Part shown: piece by piece, positions 6,155 to 12,536 of the stretch
Layout: each line of letters begins with the position of its first letter
Numbering within the stretch: the stretch's first letter is position 1
Assembly: GCA_946885745.1 (NCBI GenBank)
Contig: CAMPGV010000021.1
Span: 1 to 14,343, forward strand
DNA: 14,343 nt
Source of the DNA: an uncultured Candidatus Saccharibacteria bacterium
GTDB lineage: Bacteria; Patescibacteria; Saccharimonadia; Saccharimonadales; JAEWBQ01
Reading direction: 5' to 3'
Translations under genes and position numbers: made by a program
The notes under the pieces: generated by a model
Databases searched by the model: none
What the model was told of the DNA's origin: nothing
The model's input: only the letters and a program-made list of their open reading frames with translations

Positions 6155-7068
6155 TCAAGTCTCCTCGCGCCGGCTTTACTATTGTCGAACTCTTAATCGT
6201 GATTGTCGTGATTGCAATCTTGGCAGCTATTACGATTGTTGCCTTTAATGGCATTCAGGAGCGGGCCCGCATTAGTAGCGTTTCGTCCGCACTGAGTCAG
6301 GCGAATAAAAAGCTCGCGGCCTTTGCCGTTGATGGCAACGGCTATCCTCTGGATCTTGCGACAGTAGATATTCGTAACGGCGGAAATGTGACCTATCAGT
6401 ACTCTGTAAATAACAGTGCCAACCCTGCCACGTACTGCGTTACCGCTACCAATGGCACGACGTCATACAAAGCGAGCTCGACTAGCCAAGCCCCTTCCGC
6501 GGGCGGCTGCGCTGGTCACGGACAAAATGGTGTGGCAGCGGTAAAGAATCTAATTGCCAACCCTAGCTTTGAGACGAATACTTCGCTCTGGTCACCCGGT
6601 GGCGACCAAGGCGCACCGACCGTCACTCGTAGCGCCGGTGGTCAAACCGGTAGCTGGCGTGTCACCCTTTCAAAGGCAGCTCCAGTCGGTAGTGCTCAGT
6701 TTAACTATGTCGCTGACAATCTCACTGCGGGCACAACTTACACACTTGGCTTCTGGGCGTGGGCCGACGCACCAGGCACTTCTAATGTCCAGCTAGCGCG
6801 CAATAACATTAGCTTCAATCCGTTTATTAACTACACCTTCTCGGTAACTACTACGCCAACTTTCCATACAGTGAGCGGCGTCGCACCGGCCGACAGTACC
6901 CAAATGCGCCTGCGCGTTACACCGAAGACCGATGGTACAGCTACCCATTACGATGGCTTCATCGTTACTGAAGGCACCAGCATGACAAGCTACGCTGACG
7001 GTGGCACTACCGACTGGGCTTGGGATAGCACCCCTCACCTCTCAACCTCAACAGGGCCTGCGCGGTAA
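6151..7068 (+). CDS. Type IV prepilin-like protein with C-terminal binding domain (P3)
   Basis: 305 residues, start MIKSPRAG|F, ATGA overlap with P2, and AGGA eight bases upstream within the P2 tail. The pilin helix and the AAFAVDGNGYP-type middle segment are shared with P2 and P4. The cysteines are Cys96 and Cys120; the hinge is GGCAGHGQNG. The binding domain begins NLIANPSFETNTSLW, the closest of the seven to the NPxFE...W opening usual in CBM4/9-like domains. It continues with GTTYTLGFWAWADAPG and a late THYDGFIVTEG strand. The end is YADGGTTDWAWDSTPH and STSTGPAR; Asp-Ser replaces the Gly-rich step (DST for xGT). Its stop is TAA and, unlike the other junctions, it does not overlap the next gene. 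Confidence 0.9.
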   Translation: MIKSPRAGFTIVELLIVIVVIAILAAITIVAFNGIQERARISSVSSALSQANKKLAAFAVDGNGYPLDLATVDIRNGGNVTYQYSVNNSANPATYCVTATNGTTSYKASSTSQAPSAGGCAGHGQNGVAAVKNLIANPSFETNTSLWSPGGDQGAPTVTRSAGGQTGSWRVTLSKAAPVGSAQFNYVADNLTAGTTYTLGFWAWADAPGTSNVQLARNNISFNPFINYTFSVTTTPTFHTVSGVAPADSTQMRLRVTPKTDGTATHYDGFIVTEGTSMTSYADGGTTDWAWDSTPHLSTSTGPAR

Positions 7069-7073
7069 TCAAT

Positions 7074-8018
7074 ATGAAAAGGGCGGGCTTTACTATTGTT
7101 GAACTTCTCATTGTGATCGTCGTGATTGCGATTCTTGCGGCCATTACGATCGTCGTCTTTAACGGCATTCAAGAACGTGCGCGAGTCAGTAGCGTTTCAT
7201 CAGCGCTTAGTCAGGCCAACAAAAAGCTAGCGGCCTTTGCCGTAGATGGCAACGGCTACCCTGCCAACCTCTCAGCCGTTGATATCGCTGATAGCTCCAG
7301 CGTCTCTTACCAATACACGGTTAACAATAGCGCCAACCCCGCCACGTACTGCATCACGGCTACGACAGGCGCCACATCATATAAATCGAGTTCATCTAGC
7401 CCAACCCCGTCAAGCGGTGGTTGTGCGGGTCATGGAGTTGGCGGTGCAGCGGCAATTACCAATCTCGTAAGCAACCCTGGACTTGAATCGAACACTACTG
7501 GCCTAGGTAGCTGGGCTGGTACAGGTGGCGTAACCACTGTGACGCGCGTCACCCCAGGCGGTCAAACCGGCACAGCCTTTGGTCGAGTCACATGGACAAC
7601 CGGCACTACCGCCGTCAATGGCGGCCCAAGCCTAAGTATCCCTGTTAGTGCTAATCAGCCATACTCTGCCTCTATTCATGTGCGCAGCAACAAAAACCAA
7701 ACAGTCTATATGGAAATGAAGTATCAGGCCGGCTCGACCGTCTTGTCGTACCCCAACTCAGGCGCCGTTACCCTGACCGCGAACACATGGCGTCGCATTA
7801 CTTATACCTCTACCTCGCCTGCCACAGCCACAAGCCTGATCCTGGGTGTGTACTCAACAAACGGCGGCACCGCGTGGGTAGCCAATGACTATATGGATGC
7901 CGACAGTATTATTGTTACCAACGGAACAACTCCGCAGAATTACGCCGATGGCAATTCTACGGATTGGGTATGGAACGGTACGCCAAATAACTCTACCTCA
8001 ACGGGGCCAGCGCTATGA
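7074..8018 (+). CDS. Type IV prepilin-like protein with C-terminal binding domain (P4)
   Basis: 314 residues with the shortest leader of the set, MKRAG|F. It is the only member beginning after a gap (5 bp after P3) and has no ribosome binding site at proper distance, so it may depend on reinitiation after P3. The helix carries one change shared by no other copy (TIVVFNG for TIVAFNG). The middle segment is the AAFAVDGNGYPANLSAVDI type. Cys93 and Cys117 keep the 24-residue spacing. The binding domain starts NLVSNPGLESNTTGLGSW and contains PYSASIHVRSNKNQTVYMEM and LTANTWRRITYTSTSP. This resembles the P1 and P5 domains although its middle segment matches P2 and P3. It ends YADGNSTDWVWNGTPNN and STSTGPAL. 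Confidence 0.9.
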   Translation: MKRAGFTIVELLIVIVVIAILAAITIVVFNGIQERARVSSVSSALSQANKKLAAFAVDGNGYPANLSAVDIADSSSVSYQYTVNNSANPATYCITATTGATSYKSSSSSPTPSSGGCAGHGVGGAAAITNLVSNPGLESNTTGLGSWAGTGGVTTVTRVTPGGQTGTAFGRVTWTTGTTAVNGGPSLSIPVSANQPYSASIHVRSNKNQTVYMEMKYQAGSTVLSYPNSGAVTLTANTWRRITYTSTSPATATSLILGVYSTNGGTAWVANDYMDADSIIVTNGTTPQNYADGNSTDWVWNGTPNNSTSTGPAL

Positions 8019-8965
8019 TAGACAGCAAAAAAACCGGCTTTACGATAGTCGAACTTTTGATTGTGATCGTGGTGATTGCAATTCTTGCCGCAATCACGAT
8101 TGTCGCGTTTAACGGTATCCAGGAGCGAGCACGCATCAGTAGTGTATCTTCAGCCCTCGGCCAAGCGAACAAAAAAATTGCTCTCTTCCAGGTAGACAAT
8201 CCTGGTCAGTATCCTGCCGATCTTTCGAGTCTTGGCATTACCAATACCGCCGATGTTAGCTACCAATACTCCGTCAATAACACGACCAATCCAGCTACGT
8301 ATTGCATAACTGCCACCAATGGCAGCACCTCATACAAATCAAGCTCCGCTAGCTCTACACCAAGCAGTGGCGGATGTGCAGGTCATGGCGTTGGCGGCGT
8401 GGCAGCAGTTACCAACCTTGTCACCAATCCATCGGCCGAAACAAGTATCTCTAATTTTGGCATAAACAACTCCGGTCTCGTCTCACGCACTCGCGACACA
8501 CTTGCTGCCTATAGCGGATCGTACGGTCAACGACTCACTTATAGCTCGGCGGGTACATTCGCCGGAGTTGGGCCTTATATACAGGTTACGAATCTAGCCT
8601 CAGACAAAAGCTACACCGGAAGCGTCTGGATACGTTCATCTTCGAACCTGCGGTACGCCATTACACTTGAGCGCCGCAACGCCAGCGGCACAAACTTAGG
8701 TAACGTCACAGGCACAGCCGTAAGCCTCACCCCAAATACCTGGACTCGTCTAACAGCCGAAATCCCTGCAACTGCAACAATGACTCAGCTGACGTTTTGT
8801 GTGTATCAAATCTCCTCCACAGCAGCAGTCGGTGATACGGTTGATATCGATGCCCTTATGCTCACCGAAGGCACCGGCGCACCTAGCTATGCTGACGGCA
8901 GCTCGGCTAACTGGCTTTGGAACGGCACGGCACACAGTTCAACCTCAACAGGACCAGCACTATGA
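8015..8965 (+). CDS. Type IV prepilin-like protein with C-terminal binding domain (P5)
   Basis: 316 residues, start MIDSKKTG|F, ATGA overlap with P4. The leader is the same as in P6 and includes an acidic residue. The middle segment returns to the P1 type: KKIALFQVDNPGQYPADLSSLGIT. The cysteines are Cys97 and Cys121; an extra Cys lies in the binding domain (LTFCVYQ). The domain starts NLVTNPSAETSISNFGINNSG and has SYTGSVWIRSSSNLRYAITLERRNAS (in two parts) and LTPNTWTRLTAEIPATA. It closes with VDIDALMLTEG, then YADGSSANWLWNGTAH and STSTGPAL. A 20-nt stretch at 8330-8349 is identical to P2 at 5555-5574. Confidence 0.9.
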   Translation: MIDSKKTGFTIVELLIVIVVIAILAAITIVAFNGIQERARISSVSSALGQANKKIALFQVDNPGQYPADLSSLGITNTADVSYQYSVNNTTNPATYCITATNGSTSYKSSSASSTPSSGGCAGHGVGGVAAVTNLVTNPSAETSISNFGINNSGLVSRTRDTLAAYSGSYGQRLTYSSAGTFAGVGPYIQVTNLASDKSYTGSVWIRSSSNLRYAITLERRNASGTNLGNVTGTAVSLTPNTWTRLTAEIPATATMTQLTFCVYQISSTAAVGDTVDIDALMLTEGTGAPSYADGSSANWLWNGTAHSSTSTGPAL

Positions 8966-9891
8966 TAGATAGCAAGAAAACCGGCTTTACGATTGTTGAA
9001 CTACTTATTGTCATTGTCGTCATCGCCATCCTGGCCGCGATCACGATTGTGGCGTTTAATGGCATTCAAGAACGAAGCAGGGCGAGTGCTGTCTCCTCGG
9101 CTCTGAGCCAAGCCGCTAAGCAACTCACCCTTTATCAAGTCGACAATCCAGATCAGTTCCCGGCTGCCTCGGGTACTGACGGCATTGCCAATCTTAATAC
9201 TTACGGTATTGCCAACTCCAACAACCTCAGTTATCAATACAGCGCCTCAGGAAACACGTACTGCTTGACCGCCACCCAGGGTCCGACGAGCTACAAGATT
9301 AGTAACGCCAACACTACCCCGTCTAGCGGCGGTTGCGCTGGCCACGGTGTCGGCGGTGTTGCCGCAATCACCAACCTTGCCAATAACCCTGGCAGCGAGA
9401 CGAATGGCTTAAATATGAGCAACGGCGGCGGCGCCACTATCGCCCGCTCTACAGTGCGCGCTCACGGCGGCAGCGCCTCTACCCTTCTCACAAAAGGCAC
9501 CGGCTACGCCTTCGCCCGCAGCGGCGATACCTCATCATTTGGCGTCGGTGACGAAACGGTCACCTTCTCTGCATGGGTTTACACTACTGAATCAAGCGTT
9601 TTGATGGTTCGCCGCGGGTCGGGCGTTAGTTACGTCGCCTATAGCAAGCCAGTCACACCCAACGCATGGACTCGTATTTCGCAAACAGTCACCATCCCGA
9701 CCGGCGCAACCAACTTTTATATGGACATTGGGTGGGAGTCTGGCAACGCACCGTCAGGAGCGACCCTTTACGTCGATGACGTCATGGCCACTCAAGGCTC
9801 AACCCTGTATAACTATGCCGATGGCGCATCTGCTAACTGGGCATGGAATGGCACTGCGCACGTATCAACATCACGAGGGCCAGCACTCTAA
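8962..9891 (+). CDS. Type IV prepilin-like protein with C-terminal binding domain (P6)
   Basis: 309 residues, start MIDSKKTG|F, ATGA overlap with P5, and AGGA eight bases upstream. This is the most divergent middle segment: AKQLTLYQVDNPDQFPAAS, then an insertion (GTDGIANLNTYGIANSNN). The conserved SVNNSxNPATYC is shortened to SASGNTYC. Even so Cys101 and Cys125 keep the 24-residue spacing. The helix end reads ERSRAS where the others have ERAR. The binding domain (NNPGSETNGLNMSNGGG..., ETVTFSAWVYTTESS, VTPNAWTRISQTVTIPTGA, LYVDDVMATQG) is the one that most resembles a LamG/CBM-like sandwich. The end is YADGASANWAWNGTAH and STSRGPAL, as in P1 with Arg. Confidence 0.9.
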   Translation: MIDSKKTGFTIVELLIVIVVIAILAAITIVAFNGIQERSRASAVSSALSQAAKQLTLYQVDNPDQFPAASGTDGIANLNTYGIANSNNLSYQYSASGNTYCLTATQGPTSYKISNANTTPSSGGCAGHGVGGVAAITNLANNPGSETNGLNMSNGGGATIARSTVRAHGGSASTLLTKGTGYAFARSGDTSSFGVGDETVTFSAWVYTTESSVLMVRRGSGVSYVAYSKPVTPNAWTRISQTVTIPTGATNFYMDIGWESGNAPSGATLYVDDVMATQGSTLYNYADGASANWAWNGTAHVSTSRGPAL

Positions 9892-10850
9892 TGAAATCTC
9901 CTCGAAGCGGCTTTACTATTGTTGAACTCCTAATTGTGATCGTAGTGATCGCTATCCTGGCGGCCATTACGATCGTCGCGTTTAATGGCATCCAGGAACG
10001 CGCTCGCGCGAGCGCCGTCTCTTCAGCCCTCACCCAAGCAGCCAAGAAAATTGCCGTCTACCAGGTCGATAACCCCGGCCAATTCCCGGCCGATCTCGCC
10101 AGTATCGGCATTACAGATGGTGGCAACGTGAGCTATCAGTACAGCGTCAACAACAGTACCAATCCCCCGACCTACTGCATTACCGCGACTTCTGGGCCAA
10201 CTTCATATAAAACCAGCTCAACCAGCAGTACCCCTGCAAGCGGCGGCTGTGCTGGCCATGGCCAAGGTGGAACTGCGCCGGTCACCAACTACGCCGTTAA
10301 TCCAAATGCAGCCGGCACTAGCACGAGTGGGTTTGGTTCGGCTGGCAGCAGCCCGATAGCAGCAACTTCGTCTATTGCTTCCGACCGCAGCCATAGCGGC
10401 ACAACATCATTAAAGAAAGTTATTACCGGCGCTTCTGGCTATACGGCGGCTATGGCAAATACCCCGAGCGGAAACAGACTACGTGTCAACGCAGGCGAAA
10501 AAGTACAGTGGTCATTTTGGATCTACTCCACTGTCGCCGGCACCCCTACTATCTACTGGCAGGGTGCTCGCGTTTCCGATGGCGCCTACACTGGCGGCTC
10601 GTCAGGTACACCGTCTGTTCCTGCCAATACCTGGACAAAAGTAACCGGCACCCATACACCAACGGTCGACGTCTACGTTTCAAACGCTGGCATGTATAAT
10701 TTCAATGTCGTCAGCGGCGACATACTTTGGTTTGATGAATTTATGATCACCAAGGGCGAGACACTACCGAACTACGGCGACGGTGACTCAACCGACTGGA
10801 CATGGAACGGCACGCCGAATGACTCGACCTCTACCGGTCCTGCTCGCTAG
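9891..10850 (+). CDS. Type IV prepilin-like protein with C-terminal binding domain (P7)
   Basis: 319 residues, start MKSPRSG|F; the ATG shares one base with the P6 stop (TAATG). The middle segment is the P1 type and nearly identical to it (KKIAVYQVDNPGQFPADLASIGIT). The cysteines are Cys96 and Cys120; the hinge is SGGCAGHGQGG. The binding domain starts NYAVNPNAAGTSTSGFGSAGSS and includes EKVQWSFWIYSTVAGTPTIYWQG, VPANTWTKVTGTHTP and ILWFDEFMITKG. It ends with YGDGDSTDWTWNGTPND (Gly for Ala in YADG) and STSTGPAR. It is the last gene of the operon. Its stop overlaps the convergent zwf stop at CTAG, leaving no room for a terminator of its own. Confidence 0.9.
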   Translation: MKSPRSGFTIVELLIVIVVIAILAAITIVAFNGIQERARASAVSSALTQAAKKIAVYQVDNPGQFPADLASIGITDGGNVSYQYSVNNSTNPPTYCITATSGPTSYKTSSTSSTPASGGCAGHGQGGTAPVTNYAVNPNAAGTSTSGFGSAGSSPIAATSSIASDRSHSGTTSLKKVITGASGYTAAMANTPSGNRLRVNAGEKVQWSFWIYSTVAGTPTIYWQGARVSDGAYTGGSSGTPSVPANTWTKVTGTHTPTVDVYVSNAGMYNFNVVSGDILWFDEFMITKGETLPNYGDGDSTDWTWNGTPNDSTSTGPAR

Positions 10851-12133
10851 CGACGAGTAATATCTTCAACACGAGAGCCAACGCTATATTGCGGCAGTGC
10901 TTCGTTGCTCATATTCCAGCTACGCTGAAGTGGTGCCAAAATTTCCCATGAGCGGATCACCTCAGGACTACTGGTGAATAAGTTTTTGTGGCCACGAATC
11001 GCATCAACAATCACATGCTCGTACGCATCTGGTAGCTTTTCGTCTTCTGGGAATGTCAGCTCTAGGTGTCGGGTTTCAAATTCACGGTCGTAACCTGGCC
11101 GCTTTGTGAAAAGCTCAATATCAATGCCTTCATTTGGCTGAATACGGAAGACGATCGTATTACTCTGCGCTTCGTGTAGCTTTTTCAGGTGAATACGGAT
11201 TTCAGTCGTCTTGTCAGCAAGCGCCTTACCCGTAATCAGCCGAATTGGCACATCAAGCCAGCGTGGTTGAGTTGACTCAAGTTCAAGCGCTACAAACGTC
11301 TCGGTCAGGCTGCCCGGGTTCCCTGCCTCGTCTTGGTACCCTTCGTACTGAGCGCGAACCGCCTTTGCTGGATCAGCCGGCTGCAACTGCTCGAGGGCAC
11401 GGAGGCGAAGTGCCGGTAGCTCTTCCCATGCAAAGTCGTGCGGGATATCCATGAGGGTTAATGCGAGAAGCTGCATCAAATGCCCCTGAATCAGGTCACG
11501 AAGTGCCCCGGTTTGCTCGTAGAACTGAGCGCGTCCTTCAATACCGATCTTTTCGCTTGCCACCACTTCGATCGCTTCGATAAAATTATTGTTCCAAATA
11601 TTGCTAAACAGCGCATTGCGTCCGCGGAAGGCCACGATGTTTTGCGCCATTTCTTTCGCCAAATAGTGGTCGATACGGTAGAGCTGCTCTTCACTGTAGT
11701 AGCGAGCAGTGTGTTCAATCATACGGTGCGCTGAGTCGAGATCCATCCCAAACGGCTTTTCAAACAAGATTTTTACATTGGGCGTATTGAGCCCCGCCTG
11801 CCCCATAAAGTCGACGATATCCGTCGCGGCCGCTGGCGGTACCGACAGGTAGGCGATCAGCTGCTCGTCGTCAGCTAGGGCCGCATCGTCCTTCAGGCGC
11901 GTGTAATCCTCACTCTTAGCGAGATCCATCGAAAAGATCGACACCTTATCAGCCAGCGTCGCATCACCAAGTGAACTAGTAAGTAGTTCATCGACGTTCA
12001 CCTCACGGCGCGAGACACCGATGATCGACAGACCGTTAAACTCCCCTGCCGCATGAATCGCCTTCAGCGCAGGTAGAAGTTTACGGGTAGATAGGTCACC
12101 AGTGATACCGAAGATAAGGAGTTTTGTTTTCAT
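10847..12133 (-). CDS. zwf: Glucose-6-phosphate 1-dehydrogenase
   Basis: Oxidises glucose 6-phosphate to 6-phosphogluconolactone with NADP(+), the entry step of the oxidative pentose phosphate pathway; cytoplasmic. From the ATG at 12133 it has 428 residues, compact against the usual 480-510. The N-terminal Rossmann domain has FGITGDLSTRKLLPAL (family: GxxGDLxxRKL...). EKPFG lies at 125-129, and the active-site block RIDHYLAKEMAQN at about 153-165 contains the catalytic His. The consensus there is DHYLGKE, so Ala replaces the usual Gly. The C-terminal end WEILAPLQ...YSVGS fits the family, so it is not truncated. A GTG at 12151 would add six residues but overlaps a -10-like TATACT. It is convergent with P7. 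Confidence 0.95.
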   Translation of the reverse strand: MKTKLLIFGITGDLSTRKLLPALKAIHAAGEFNGLSIIGVSRREVNVDELLTSSLGDATLADKVSIFSMDLAKSEDYTRLKDDAALADDEQLIAYLSVPPAAATDIVDFMGQAGLNTPNVKILFEKPFGMDLDSAHRMIEHTARYYSEEQLYRIDHYLAKEMAQNIVAFRGRNALFSNIWNNNFIEAIEVVASEKIGIEGRAQFYEQTGALRDLIQGHLMQLLALTLMDIPHDFAWEELPALRLRALEQLQPADPAKAVRAQYEGYQDEAGNPGSLTETFVALELESTQPRWLDVPIRLITGKALADKTTEIRIHLKKLHEAQSNTIVFRIQPNEGIDIELFTKRPGYDREFETRHLELTFPEDEKLPDAYEHVIVDAIRGHKNLFTSSPEVIRSWEILAPLQRSWNMSNEALPQYSVGSRVEDITRR

Positions 12134-12142
12134 ACTTCTTTT

Positions 12143-12194
12143 AGTATACACCCAAAAATAAGCATATACTATACTTTATATAGCAATGATTATA
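12143..12194 (-). promoter_or_regulatory. AT-rich promoter region of zwf
   Basis: Minus-strand -10-like hexamers are TATACT (12148-12143), TATAGT (12173-12168) and a perfect TATAAT (12194-12189). None has a good -35 at 17 bp. TATACT ends nine bases before the zwf ATG, and a weak AAAAGAAG precedes that ATG. Which one is used cannot be decided here. Confidence 0.35.
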
Positions 12195-12219
12195 CTAGTC
12201 CAGTAATAGTCTCTTAGAC

Positions 12220-12528
12220 CTACACAGAAAGTGCGTAAGCAAATACCGTTAATCCCATTACACATACAGAGGTGATTAAAAAAATAACAGCAGCAGCCTT
12301 AAGCCAGCCCCTTATTTTGAATAGCGCAGTCACAGATAGCAGGATGGACAAACCAACAATCACAATAACGCCGGGGGCACGTACACTAACAGTATCCAGG
12401 TCGTGACGTGCATCATAACCACTTAATGCACTCACTAGCCACATATAAGCAAAGACAGAAAACCCCGCCAGTACCCCGCTGGCAATTAACCATTTAACAC
12501 CCTTTTGCTTCAGATAATTACTCGACAT
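12220..12528 (-). CDS. Small three-helix membrane protein, unknown function
   Basis: 102 residues from the ATG at 12528, which has GAGG six to seven bases upstream. An in-frame GTG at 12540 overlaps the previous stop as GTGA and would add four residues. Three hydrophobic segments are visible: about 13-35 (LIASGVLAGFSVFAYMWLVSAL), 52-70 (GVIVIVGLSILLSVTALF) and 76-100 (LKAAAVIFLITSVCVMGL...). The loop between the first two is polar and charged (SGYDARHDLDTVSVRA). No known family was recognised. It follows the SGNH hydrolase directly and is probably co-translated with it, so a role at the envelope with that protein is possible but inferred. No terminator is seen before zwf. Confidence 0.75.
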   Translation of the reverse strand: MSSNYLKQKGVKWLIASGVLAGFSVFAYMWLVSALSGYDARHDLDTVSVRAPGVIVIVGLSILLSVTALFKIRGWLKAAAVIFLITSVCVMGLTVFAYALSV

Positions 12529-12536
12529 TTTTAACC

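Larger units (their letters stand above)
4275..10850 (+). repeat. Tandem array of seven paralogous pilin-adhesin genes
   Basis: Seven direct gene copies of about 0.92-0.97 kb lie head to tail with these junctions: P1/P2, P2/P3, P4/P5 and P5/P6 overlap by 4 nt (ATGA), P6/P7 overlap by 1 nt (TAATG), and P3/P4 are separated by 5 nt. The N-terminal 40 residues are nearly identical while the third codon positions differ widely. The C-terminal 160-180 residues are divergent in sequence but alike in pattern. One promoter is seen at the front and no terminator at the end. Confidence 0.9.

Noticed and set aside
5192..9891. Upstream in-frame starts of P2, P3, P6 and P7 inside the preceding gene
   Set aside because: They would put 15-17 extra residues before the short basic prepilin leader. 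The internal ATGs in the ATGA/TAATG overlaps give normal leaders of 7-8 residues.
4275..10850. Regular repeat spacing suggesting CRISPR or a tandem DNA repeat
   Set aside because: The period is about 930 bp, and conservation is at the protein level with diverged codons; no short direct repeats with spacers are present.
4275..10850. Silent pilin cassettes (pilS/pilE-type antigenic variation)
   Set aside because: Every copy is a full gene with start, leader, helix and stop, and codon divergence argues against frequent conversion. A single expressed locus with truncated donors is not seen.
12195..12217. Small inverted repeat GTCT-AAG-AGAC between the membrane protein and zwf as a terminator
   Set aside because: A 4-bp stem without a T-run is too weak to support a terminator call.
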